From Colius striatus (taxonomy: Eukaryota > Chordata > Aves > Coliiformes > Coliidae): a stretch of DNA of 64,000 bases. Under the pieces are notes generated by a model. It was not told the DNA's origin. It ran no database searches and was given only the letters and a program-made list of their open reading frames with translations. Made by a program: the position numbers and the translations under genes. The stretch spans positions 19,941,548 through 20,005,547 of the forward strand of contig NC_084772.1 in the NCBI RefSeq assembly GCF_028858725.1, in the 5' to 3' direction. Positions 51,901 to 63,840 of this stretch are shown piece after piece (the first letter of the stretch is position 1; every line of letters starts with the position of its first letter).

Positions 51901-54900
51901 CAGTGGCTGCACATCCCAGTGAAGCCAGCGAAGCCAACGGAGCTGTGCTGAAACACACCACCTGACTCACTTGGCTCTAAACCTTTGATTATTGACTTCA
52001 ATGAGAAGCAACTCCGGGCCTCCATGACTTTTTGCTGACCCCAGAAGAGTTTAAGTAATAAACTGTTCTCTTGTCATGTACAACTCCCATAGGATCCCCC
52101 AGTCAACCAGACCACAAGTGTTTGCAAGGTAAGCAGCCCAGCGTTTGGAGAGCACAACAACGACGCTACGGCTGAGAATGTTAATTGTTCTCCATCGCCC
52201 CCAGTGATTTCAACATTTCATAATTCCTCTGCTGGCTGACAGCTGGATTCTTCCCTAATTAGAAACCAGTTGTAGTTGAAAAATCAGACATTTCCTGGAA
52301 TTTAAATAACCAATTTTCCACCAGTCCGCCTCCAACAACGCAATCCTAGAGTTTCATTCTAAGCACGTCGGAAAAAAATGATCAGAGCGTGCTGGATAAG
52401 TGAGGGAAAAAGGGATTCTGATGACTTCACACATTGAAATCCACCATTCCTGGATCTTTGTATTCCATCTTAATGTGAAAGTTTCCTTTTTTAAAAGGGA
52501 GGAATAATACCATTCATCGACAAAACCACAACTCAATGTTTTTAAAAGGCTCTTGAATACTGTGAAAGTATCTTGTAAATACAGTGCTGGCATCTGACTC
52601 TACAATTATTCATCTGTGCCTTAGAAAACATGTCTTTATTCATAACCAATGTAGAATAAATAGTGATTTTTTTCCTCAATTGGTTGCTACAGGATTTGTT
52701 CGTTTTCCTTCTGCAGCAAATTGATACGACAGTAAAGAATAGCTCTAAACTCCCAAACCTTAGGCTATTGAAAAGACAAAAGAAAAAGCCCTTGGACAGC
52801 TGCTGGCCTCGAGGAAACTCCATGAATGGAGACCTATGGCGCTGCATCCAAATTACATCCTTGGGGAGCAGCAGAGAAGACCCAGCTCCAAACACTCACA
52901 CCAGCGGAGGCACTAACAGCAACACCATTTGACAGAACATCTTCTCAGCTGCTGTTTTCTGTTCCAGAACCCACAGTTTCAGGCATATGTACTTTTGTTT
53001 CTTCCTTAATCAGTCTCTATCTCTTGTGGTCGTGGGAAAGAAATAACCCTTCATCTGTAACTGATTAAAGAGGCTGGTGCTTGAGTTTGCAAGCAACCTG
53101 AAATGAGAGCTGGTTGAGATTTGAAGAGCCTGCTTGTCCCTGTGAACTGTGGCCTCCTGAATGGATGTCACTTCACGGGGTCTTTGCCTCAACTAAGAGA
53201 GGACAACTGCAAATGGAAAAAAAGCATGGACTCCGTGAAAAAGCTGACCCAGACTGGAAACCTTGAGGCAAGAACTCAAAGTCATTGCATCTGGGGTATC
53301 TGTGCACCAAGGACTTTCCAGAGGAAGCTATTTTATTTGGGAAAGAAATGAATGGAACTTTGAGTTGTCTTTCAGTAATGGAACTCAAAAAGAGTATATA
53401 TTTTACATTGTGGATTAGTTTTTCTTTTCCCTTCCCATGGGAGCAGATGGGTTTTCCCTAGAATATCCCATTCTCATGGTATTGCCTATTTTGTCATCAC
53501 CTCTATTTTACTTGCTTTGCCTCTGGGAGAAGAGGTCCATGGACAGCTCAGCCCTTTCCATCCCATGAGATGCAGACTGCTTCCACTTGTGAGTATGGTG
53601 CTGTGGGTTGGGCAGCATGCTCAAGGAAGGCAACTGAGGAGTTAGCATGTGTGAGCACATTGAGTCAACCCAGAGGCAGCTGAGGACCTCTCCACTCAGA
53701 GCATTTGCACAGCTGAGCCTATGTGGGGACGATGCAATCGGGACCATACAGCATCAGTCCATCCCCAGCTCATTTAAAGCACAGGTGAGAAACTGTGGCA
53801 AATGCTCTGGAAACGACATAACTCATCATGCAATATAATTTGTCCCCAGATAACACTGTTAGCCAGGGTAAGGTTTGCCAAAGACATTTAAAAAGCTGCT
53901 TTGGCCTTCAGGAAGGAAAAAGAGAAACCAAGGAAGAACACCTGTTTTAGGGAATAGGAGCAGTTCTGGAGAGCATATGCAGAGGCTTCCAGAGGGGTTT
54001 TAAAGTGGACTTGTCGAGCAACTTAAATGGAAACGTTATTCCTGAAGTTTATTCTAAGATTTGCGCGTGCTTAACCCATAAACCCACAGCAAACAAACAC
54101 TGTGTAAAAGCCCCAGGTGTAAACAGAAAGAGAAAATGCCACGTAGATCACTCCAGTTGCATTGGGGAAAATCTTTTCTTGGGAGAGTCTGTTTGGCTCG
54201 TTTGCAGTCCCTCTGCCAGCCCTTGGTTGTGTAAAGCCTACAGGAGGATGTGTTTAATGTGGCTAAACTCTGCTCTGTGGGGGTGCCGAAGCCCATCGAG
54301 CAAAACCGATGATGCGAAGCTGAATCTTACCCCAGTTATTAGTGCTGGAAAGGTAGGTGAAGATTTTTAATAATAAGGAAGGCTAAACAGAGATGTCTGT
54401 TTTTCATAATTGCACAGTGCTCCCAAGACAGCTGTTCAGCCATCTTGAAAATCAATGTTTTGATGCCCTCTGAACCTTCTTTTCCTGTTGAGTGTCTCTC
54501 CTACAGGTTGCTCCCCAGGATGAAAACAATAAAAGCAAATATATAACAGTAAAGGCCTGAGGTTAATGTCTTTAACAAGATAATGTTACTTAAGGGAACT
54601 GTAAACCAAATCATTCCTAAATTCCATTTGTTCTTTGCAATCTAGGATATATTATGAAACCATATGTGTGCATATGGATGTGTATGTAGCGTGCAAGACC
54701 TTTTACAATACTAGGACTGCTTTTTCACATTGTGTGTTCCAGTATTCACATGGTTTCCTGAGAATTTCTATTATTCTAACCATCAATCCTTTTATTAATA
54801 GCTTGCTATTGCAGCTGTGTCATAATGAACCAGATTGGAACGTAGCTGGCTATGAGTCTAACGGGCAAGATCTGAAAATGTTTGCACCAGGTCATTTTAC

Positions 54901-56071
54901 CAAGCAGAATTTCTTTCTTTGGATTTCCTCTCAAAAGACAATTCCTTCCAACAAACTGGCACATGCCCTTAATGTTTGGTAATTTTCACCAGAGAAGAAC
55001 TTGCTAAAATTACTTCAAGCTGCATTCCTTGTGTATATATGAACTTAAAGAAAGAAGGAAAAGAGTGAAGTCTGAAGGGTAAATAGTCTCCTGATGCACA
55101 TGTACTGCTTTTTGTACCCACTGAAAATTTATCTCAAGACACGTTCAGGTTACTCTTTCCAGAAGTTACTTTTGCTGTATTCTTAGATATTCCCTGTAAT
55201 TCAATTAACTTCAGGCAAACTTGATATGGAACAAGACTCTGGCCCTAAGTGTGTGTTTCTCCTTGATTTTCATGGAAACGGTAGATATAAATAAGTTTAG
55301 ACCAAAGGAGCGACACTAGTTTATTTAACTTTATGTTATCTACAATACAATAAAACCTGGAAATAAAACAGAAACATAATCCTACCAAAACATTTTGGAG
55401 GTTGTCCAGAAAAAGTCTAAGGACACTTGTTTCTTCTGATATCTATATCACTGAACTCATTTCCATTAACACAAGTGAATGAAAATCCCTGCCAATGGAA
55501 ATCACAGGCAATCACAATCACTCCTCTATGGTCTCAGCAACATGTGTCTTCAAATTGCAAACCTATGTAGATGCTGGGGTGAAGGACATGAGAACTTGAG
55601 GATACAGTGACAGTGAAAAAATCCTGGCAGTTTAGAAAATTTTGGCCTAAATCCAGTTTTTCCTCCTCTTTTCCTCCTCCTGAGTCTCTGTGTCTTGCTC
55701 CTGCCCATACATAACTCTTGGATGTCAGAGAGCAATCAGTATTTGGCATGAGGTCTGTCATGAGGGCGTTTGACTGTGAATCAAGAATCTCTACAAGCCA
55801 TCCAGATGGAAAAGAGAAAGCTCTTCAAAACTATCCATAGCAGAAATATACATAATCATCCTTTCTAATTATCAGCTTCATCTATGTTCCAGTGAACCCT
55901 CATGGCTCTCCCAAGAGAGACGGCAGTACCATGTTGTTTGTACAGCCACACAAGCTGGAAGCTTTAGAGGAATCCATAGATGAGCACAGCAGGACTGCAA
56001 GGTCTTGCCCAAGAGGATTTTATTCCAGAGCAGAGAACAGGTACATGTAGAAACCAGAGTGAATTGCCCAA

Positions 56072-56080
56072 GACCACCCA
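56072..56080 (+). promoter_or_regulatory. GLI-type binding site (perfect GACCACCCA core)
   Basis: A third exact GLI nonamer in the window, about 39 kb upstream of FOXF1. Functional status is unknown. Confidence 0.25.
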
Positions 56081-56675
56081 GGACCTGCATCTTTTGCATC
56101 CTCCCATGGGATCGCTGAGTTTCTCGTTAGTCTAAGAAGCTTCAGCAGCTGTTTTCTCATCTATTCTTTGTAGAAGAGCAATAGGCTTGAGACTTATCTA
56201 CTCACCTCATGATGGACACTCATCATCTATCAGCAGACCCTATGAGGTGCAACAGAATGCCACAGAGGGAGCAGGTCATGGAGTCTGCTTTGCCACGAGC
56301 CACCTGTGCAGTGTCAGCACACACCGTGACCTTCACAGCCGATAAAGCCCCAGTGCTCCAACAAAGTCAGGTTTAATGGCACTTGTGCAGGTTTTTACTG
56401 CTGCCCTGTAAAAGGCTTTTCATAAATGGAAACATTACCTCTTTCTTCTTGCACAGATTACATGTTTCCACATCAAAACGTATTTTTAGACAGGTTCCAA
56501 GTATTTCACTTGCTCTCCTAGTATTAATTAGAGATTAACCCAACATCATTACGCCATCACAGCTGCTGCTATAACACAACCTTGGGGCAGTGGACATGTT
56601 TAGCTCATTAATTACCAAAACTCTTCCTTCTGTGCCATCTGCAGAAGCATCACCCCACAGTCCAGAGCAGAAGGG

Positions 56676-56750
56676 ATAAACCAACACCATTCTCTCATCC
56701 TTCCCAGGCAGAAAGCATAAACCAACACCATTCTCTCATCCTTCCCAGGC
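56676..56750 (+). repeat. 41-bp tandem duplication with 34 identical bases
   Basis: The segment ATAAACCAACACCATTCTCT and following bases, 34 in all, occurs identically at 56676-56709 and 56717-56750, separated by agaaagc. The identity indicates a very recent event or a polymorphic repeat. Confidence 0.92.
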
Positions 56751-57155
56751 TGTAACTACACGTTTCCCAAATCAGGTTACACATGCCTTCATCCTTGCAG
56801 AATCTAGAAAGGGGAGGGAGGGAGATAGTGGTTACACTAGCAGATATTTTCATAAGTATTTATTAAAGACAACAGATTAGCAAGGCAACAGATTTTCCTG
56901 ATATCAAATATCTATCCAGAAGAAAATATCTTTAATAGAGGACTAAAAAAGATCCTGTTGTATGAATAAATGAAAACAATGATAGATGAAATTCACTGCC
57001 ACTCAGCTTAAATTTTTGGAGAAAAGCCTGAGTTATAGTTTGTGAATGGAGAAAGCAACACTAGAGGAAGGAGATTTGTCAAACATTTAATTATGAGTAG
57101 CAGCCAAAGAGTATAAGGAACAATTGTTCCTTATTTTTCAGAGTCTGGAAACTTA

Positions 57156-57250
57156 AATCATAGAATGGTGGGGGTTGGAAGGGACCTTTAGAAATCATCT
57201 AGTCCAACCCCCCTGCAGGAGCAGGTTCACCTAGATCAGGTCACATAGCT
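57156..57250 (-). mobile_element. CR1 LINE 3' fragment (short)
   Basis: The + strand reads ATCATAGAATGGTGGGGGTT, GGAAGGGACCTTTAGAAATC, then AGTCCAACCCCCCTGCAGGA and ACCTAGATCAGGTCACA. This is the reverse complement of the CR1 3' terminus, so the element is on the - strand. Confidence 0.9.
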
Positions 57251-58245
57251 CTATTTCCACAGATTTAAAGTTCCTCACATTTTGCAACTGATATTTAAAG
57301 AAACCAAAAGCTGCAGCTTTTTACTGAATCTTTAGCAGTGTGAAGTTTTTTGCTCTGGAAAAAGAAAGAGCCCTGTTTGCATGAGCTTCAGCGTCCCTGG
57401 AAGTGGAGACATACATATTGCTAACATCATTGGTGCCAGAAAGACAAACTGACACTATATACTCACACACATATTGTGACACAACTGCAAAGGAACATTT
57501 ACCTCGACCTCCCACCCACAGGTTATTTTTAGATCTATTTTTTTTTTTAAATTAAAGAAAAACCCCACAAAAAGCCCCCAAAATCTTTTAATCTAATCTT
57601 GGCTATATTTTCCCCTTCAATGCCTAAGGGATCCAAGATTATTTATAACAGGAAACCTTTGATTTCTGAGCTTTTATGTTTTTTTGCAATGTTCCAACTT
57701 ACTAAAACAAAAAGTGTGCTGATTTTTTAAGCAGAAAGCAAATTGCAGCATGCAGCCAGGGCTAATTCTCCCACTCACTAGTGCTACCCCTGCAACCTCC
57801 TGCCAGCGTGACCTGGAGCAGAATTAAGTTCAAATAAAGTGTTCTGATAATCCCACCCTTAAGCAACACAACCTCTGGAGCACGGGAAGCCATTGGAAAG
57901 CAGCATCCCTTCCTGCTCCTTGCAGGAACAGCCAGGAGACAGTGGTGACAGATGCATTAAGGACCCCCCTGGGCATTTGCCTTCCCATTAACACAGCCAG
58001 CGTGAGGCTTGCATGCCGGGTCAAGGCAGGGACTGAACATCTCCCTGACAACAGCACGGCCATAGGGTCCTCCCCCAGTCTTCCTGAGGGCAGTGGAAAT
58101 GTTCTCACTGATTTCAGAGGTTGGAATTAGGGCCATGAGAAGTATGTGGATGCCACTAATCCATTTTTCCACACTGCACAACGTGTATGTGTGTAAGTAT
58201 AAAATTGAGCTCTATCTCTTGGAGAGGAGCCTCATCTTCACCATT
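57251..58245. other. Intergenic region, no gene seen
   Basis: A T run followed by A-rich sequence lies near 57537-57560. No gene is recognised. Confidence 0.5.
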
Positions 58246-58580
58246 GCCTCACCTTAAGTACCTAAAGGGTGAATATCAGGAGGACAGGGTGACACTTTTT
58301 TCCATAGTGGCCAGTGATAGGACAAGGGCTGATGGACATCAGCTGGACACAAAGAGTTCCACTGGAACAGGAGGAAAAACTGCTTTGGTGCTGAGGTGAG
58401 GGAGCCCTGGCCCAGGCTGCCCAAGGAAGATGTGGAGGCTCCTCCTTGAGAGGTTTCCAAACTCCCTTGGACATGTTCACTGTGCCCCCTGAGCGAGGGG
58501 AACCTGCTTTAGCCAGGCTTGGACTGGATGAGCTCTAGAGGTCCTCTCCAACTCCTACCATTCTGGGATTCTATGATTTT
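58246..58580 (+). mobile_element. CR1 LINE 3' end, intact terminus
   Basis: The + strand carries the CR1 3' region through to its terminal signature: ATCAGGAGGACAGGGTGAC, CTGGCCCAGGCTGCCCAAGG, TTGGACTGGATGAGCTCTAG, then CAACTCCTACCATTCTGGGA and ATTCTATGATTTTA. The 5' truncation near 58246 and the intact 3' end are typical of LINE integration by target-primed reverse transcription. Confidence 0.93.
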
Positions 58581-61084
58581 ATCATCTTCTCCAACCCCAT
58601 CCAACAAGCCTGTGAACCCACACTCAAACAAGTTTGTCTTGTCTCTACCTGTCTTCTTTCCAGTTGGATCTTGCTCCATTCCTTTTCCCACTAAGCTGTC
58701 CTCAATTGTTACATCTGTAGCTAAACATCACCCAATCCTAAATGAAGAAACCACTGCCTTTCTGAATGGTGGATGCCAGTCACTGCAGGCGATGCATGGA
58801 CACAGGGCTTTGACTTGGTTTGGTGATTTATGCAGACACAAGGTATACTGTTATTGTCAGTATAACTTTCCCTGTAGGACACAACCTAGTGGAAAAACTG
58901 CTGCTGACAAAATTGCATCTGGCTGGTGGCTCATACAGTGAAGACAATTTCAGGATCAGATGTTGGTTCACCATCTCCCTGGGACTTTCTTTGCAAGTTA
59001 GAAAGAAAACCCATTTTTTGGTGCCTTGGTCCTTATAAGGGCTCAGAATAAGGGTTTATCATGAGAGATGAATCTGTTTTTCTTGGTAATTTCTGCTTTG
59101 ATTCATTAAACAATTAATTAATAAGGTTCCTGAAAGCAAAACGAGGGCACAAAGCTGCTCAGTGACTGAGATCGTGCCACCACCAGTGATATAACATACA
59201 TTGGATAACACAAGTAAAACTGGATGGGAATGTGTTTGTAAAGATCAGCATCAGAGTCTAAGTCACTGCAGACCTAGAAAAGGTTTTTAAAAAGCATATT
59301 AAAAATCCATGTGGTGATACATTTCCTGCAAACTTCAATGCCCAGAAAAACAGGAAAGTTTCTCTGCATGTTTTAAAGAACTATATTAAACCACATATAC
59401 ATATATTTGTGTATAAAATCAGGCCTTTGCAGATGGTAAAATGAATGCCAAGCTCAGCTTATGAAGGATAAATCAGATTTCTGCACACAGAAATTTTCCT
59501 CTCCCTGCATGTGCAGGTTAAATGGGATTTGAAGCAAGGCATTTAATCATTTAATATATAATTTCAACACCAACAGCTTCACATGGTCCCTTTTAATCTT
59601 GCCTTAATTATGGTTATGAAGAATGCAATAATGGGTTTTCTTTGCTGGCAAGCTAAGAAAATTAATTTTGCTGCTGGTTTTGCCAGGCACTTTTCCAGGC
59701 AGATGGGCTGAGCCTGGTGCCAACCGTGGTCTGAGATTGGATGATCTCTTGGCTTTCCTGCTGAAGTGATGGACAGAGGAGGCTGCAGAGGCTGCACCAG
59801 CCAAAATCCCATCTCTGACCCTATGGATCTTTTTCTGGTTGCTTCTTCACACCTATTCATACACACACAAGAAAAAGCCAGCTGCTTCTTTCCACTGTGA
59901 CAAAAACTGAAGCCATCACACGTGTCCAGCAGAATATCCACTAATGTAGCAAAAGGACTTGGTTGATCTCATTGAGTTTAAAAAAGAAATGTTATTTGGG
60001 CAGGAACTTACTCCTCAAGCCTGAATAAAGAGCTTTTCAAGGGACAGAGATGAGACATGGCAGAGAAGAGATCTGACAGATGGGGATGTAATTCCTCCCA
60101 TCTTGTCAAAGTTACAGCCACTTGGGCAGCTGCACAGACTGGCTTGGCATGTGGGTAGAGGCTTGATCCAGTCTGGTTTTCTCATGTTTCAGAGGTGGTC
60201 AGCTATCAGCTAGGAATCCAAACCCACAGACTAGAACAAATCTTGAAAGATCACTTTAAACTCACAACAGTTAGAACAATAAAACCGAAAAAGCTGCACT
60301 GTGCTCTGGCAAAACTATTCCTTTTAAAGTTTAGTTCTTTGCTTTCCTCATGAAAGAAATGATGGTTCCCCCTGCTTTTTCTCTACCTTTAATCTCAGCA
60401 ATGCTGCATTTATTCTAGTTGACCATGTACTTTCCTTCTCCTCTCCCTCCTTCTTGCACCAGAACATTAATGAATGGGAACATTTTTCTTACTTTCAGAG
60501 GTGCTGAGAAAGGTTTCAAAGTGAATTCTCTGGAAGCCCAAGAGCCCATCTGTCCCCCTGTAGTGTGTTCCTGGTGAGGAACCCAGCGAGGAGAAATCAC
60601 TGTGACCCCATTCTCATCAGGTGAATACTCACATTTCCTTCCATCTGAGCTGCAATTCTGTGTGCAGCAATTTAAGCCTTTCCTGTCATCTCCAGGCGCT
60701 GATGTTAGTAACTGAAATCCCGAGGAAGAGGCTTGGCCAGGAGACAAACAAGGAACTGTCATCCTTTTGCATCTGTTTTGCTTTTGGATGGTTTAACTGG
60801 CCAATCCATCTTCGCTTTTCATTAATATTTAATTATTTCCTGCCTCCTCCTGAGCAGGGCAAGGTGTTGTGTTAGCCTTTGGAACCAGAGATAAAAGCAT
60901 CAATCCACCAGCCTCTCTGCTGAGCTACCTCCAACCCAGCCTGGAGAGATTGCTCCCAGAAGATTAAGGAAACCATCTGGCTTTCTGGGATGCTTAAAGT
61001 CCTCAGCCTTTCTCCCAGAAAGGAGCTGCTCACTGCCAGCTCTGGCAGAAGGCTTTCCAAAGTCAATGCCTGCCTGTGAGAAAT
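58581..61084. other. Intergenic region, no gene seen
   Basis: No supportable gene lies here. An AT-rich block with homeodomain-type motifs lies at about 59515-59680. Confidence 0.5.
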
Positions 61085-61190
61085 TAAATGGACCTGAGCA
61101 ACCTTGTGCAATTTTAAAGCTGGTCTTGCTATGACAGATCATTGGACCTTCAGAAGTCCCTTCCAACCTAGATCATTCTGTGTCTATCAT
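61085..61190 (+). mobile_element. CR1 LINE 3' fragment (diverged)
   Basis: The + strand reads GGACCTGAGCAACCTTGTGC, TCATTGGACCTTCAGAAGTC, then CCTTCCAACCTAGATCATTC and tgtgtctatca, a diverged CR1 3' end. Both boundaries are approximate. Confidence 0.75.
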
Positions 61191-63320
61191 GACTGCTTCA
61201 GCCCAGGAGTGTCAATGTTCACAGGATGATAAAGAGCAGAGGCAGGCTCCAATTTTACAAGGCTCCAGCCCAAGAGAGTCAATATGTTGTGAAAAATGAC
61301 TTACAACTGAATCTTGAATAAGAAAACTGGGGAGAGGGAGGCTGAGGGGAACCAGCTAGCTGGGCTCTAGGAACCTGAAGGCATCAAGCTCCAAACCTCC
61401 AGCACCCAAACACTTTCTAGGGTCCTTCCAAATATCCCCTGAGCCTGAAAGGAACCAAAAATCCCTTCAAAAGACACCCATGTCTAAACACAGGAGACTG
61501 GCAGGTACCAGCAGGGCTCCAGTAAATTCTTACAGACCTCTTGGCTTATTTACCAGGCGTCTTAGGCACTATAAACAGCTCTTTGTGTGTGTGTGTGTGA
61601 ATTTTACCAGGAAAGGAGCAGGGGAGCAGGACAAAAGCAAGGAAACTTGGCTTAAGAAAACACCCAAACACGTCAAAATGAAGAAACTGTACAAGGCCTG
61701 GAGCAGGCGTCAGCCCGTCCTCTGCTCCCCCTTCTCTCCTCAGAGAGCCTGGGCTCCCAGCAGGGCTGGAAACAAAAAGTGTCATTAACATGAATTGTTA
61801 TTTACCTTGGACTCAGTGCTGATGCTACAAAAGGCTACTCATCCACCCACTGTAGGTGACCCTGACATAAACCTCTAAGGAACATGAGTGATATCCCAAT
61901 TAAAACTAGCTGGAAACTGTTCAGGCACACATTTTCCCCTTTCCAAGACAACAAGGCTTTGACTAACCAAAGACATTTGGGAGAAGTCATTTGTTCTCCC
62001 TGGGCATGGATTTTTATTGAGCTTTTTTTTTTTCCTCCTTTTTATTGGTGGAAAAAGAAAATGGGATGCCCAGATAATTTCTACAGAACAATTTCTCTTT
62101 CTTTGCCTTTTCTCCATCCTTTACATTAATTTTTAACCAGTTTGGGGCTGATCTTTTTAAAAGAGTGAAAGCATCCCTCAGAACACAGGCAAGGAAAACA
62201 GGCTAAAAGACAAAGCCTGTGGTTATGAGCAAGCCTAGAAAGCTCAGCTGACATCAAAAGATGCTTTTAGGTCCAGCTTATACACTCATCTTCACACTTG
62301 GTACCCAGAAGAAGATGCCCTAACCCAAAGCATTTGCACATCCTCCTACCTGTGTGTCCTGCTTTACCTTTGGAGCTGGAAACAGCCCTTGTTGACAGCC
62401 ACAAAAACCTTGTATATCTGCAGACAAATCACCTCATTGATGAATTGTCATGGAATTAAGGCAGAGATGGCTTTTCCATGAACAATGTCAGCAAGGGAAG
62501 TTCTCCAGTCTGTCACAACACATCACAGGAAACTTTGGGAGAAAACAAACAATCTACTGGATAGAGAGAGCTCATTTTGGTCACCCCAGCTTTCTTTTCC
62601 AGTTCTGAAATTCTCTGTTTCACTGTCTCAGACTCTTGAGAGTTTTGATGCCATCTTAGGGGAAAAAAAAAATCTATACACACACATTTAATAAAAAAAA
62701 CCTATGGAAGGACTATCATCTTGCTCCATTGTGTATCCTGCCTCAAATGAGCACTTTAACCAATGTAAATAAAAACAGCTTTTCCTCTTCTGTCTTGTCC
62801 AGTAAAGCTTTAGTTGGGCCTCCACATAATCCATGGGATTTCTGAAGCTTTTAGTTTTAACTAAGCAGTTTGTACGGCTGCCTGAGATGCTTCCAAATGT
62901 GTGGCAACTCGATTTTGTTGTGCTCCCAACCACCTAATTAAAACAGTGGAACAAAATCGTTCAGCTTAGGTGATTTTGAATTCTTCTTTCCTCCTCCTCC
63001 TTTTATTTTTTAATCAAAAGAAGTCTTCTGAGTCTCGTATCTAGGGGATAATTCTACATAGCACTTTGGAAAGGGCACACGCTGGAAATCCTGCAGAGCA
63101 GTGGAGGAGAGCTGTCACCAATGTGTGTAGAGTTCACTTAGACTGAATGCCAAAGGTTATGGTACACACAGGAAAAAAAATCAACTTGCTTGTGATCCTC
63201 CTGTTACTGCAACATCCCTTTCAGAATGATGTCATGAGGAAAAAAAAAGAAGATTTCCCTTTCCAAAGCCTTAACGAGGTTTTTTGGAGCAATTGCTAAA
63301 GAAACAGCTCCTGGGGAGCC
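61191..63320. other. Intergenic region, no gene seen
   Basis: It contains a (GT)n microsatellite at 61583-61599. The rest appears to be unique sequence with no gene. Confidence 0.5.
61583..61599. repeat. (GT)n microsatellite
   Basis: About eight GT dinucleotides in a row. Confidence 0.9.
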
Positions 63321-63324
63321 CAGT

Positions 63325-63840
63325 GTGGTCTTTAGGGCAATGATGCCCTTTGGGGTACTGGCTCTGTGCATAAGTCCAGCAAAATCTTGTGTATTGCAGG
63401 AGCAGGGAAGCACTTTCCTCATCCAGAAGAATCCAGACTGTAGATTTCATCATTTCCACACTATCTTTCACGAGGAGAAGCTTGAGCAACAAGATGCAAA
63501 ATCTTTCCCCTTGACACACACACACACACACACACTGTATTTGGAAACAGCAGCCTGTGAACAAGGAATGGCTTTTCTCCTTGCTGTGTTGATACAGCCA
63601 AGAGGAAGAGCTGGGCCCTTTATTGCAATTGTTCAGTGCAATAACACACAGATTGAGGTTTGGTTTTCACGGTATCTGGCTCGGCATGTCGACCTGATGT
63701 GGATCAAAGACTACATGGTAGAATTAAGCAAATATAATCAGTGTAATATGATTCATTCTTGTCCTGCTGAGCAGATGTTTGAACAGATGTCAGGTAGGAA
63801 AAAAAGAAGTGCTGGGGAGTTAGTACATTATTTTAAATGA
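63325..63840 (+). CDS. Unrecognised 171-codon open frame, doubtful
   Basis: An open frame from ATG 63325 to tga 63838-63840. It crosses a CA microsatellite, which it reads as a His-Thr repeat (THTHTHT, residues 64-70). The C-terminal half (GPFIAIVQCNNTQIEVWFSR, then YLARHVDLMWIKDYMVELSK) has balanced composition and looks more protein-like than the rest. I recognise no domain, signal peptide or membrane segment, and no splice or promoter context. A chance frame is the likeliest explanation; a degraded exon or retroelement remnant is possible. Confidence 0.12.
   Translation: MVFRAMMPFGVLALCISPAKSCVLQEQGSTFLIQKNPDCRFHHFHTIFHEEKLEQQDAKSFPLTHTHTHTLYLETAACEQGMAFLLAVLIQPRGRAGPFIAIVQCNNTQIEVWFSRYLARHVDLMWIKDYMVELSKYNQCNMIHSCPAEQMFEQMSGRKKRSAGELVHYFK
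63514..63535. repeat. (AC)n microsatellite
   Basis: Eleven uninterrupted AC dinucleotides. Confidence 0.95.

Larger units (their letters stand above)
48926..57150. other. Intergenic region, no gene seen
   Basis: No supportable coding or RNA gene is present. It contains an AT-rich, conserved-looking block near 52165-52325, a GLI core at 56072-56080, a homeodomain-motif block near 56515-56632 and a 41-bp tandem duplication at 56676-56750. Confidence 0.5.
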
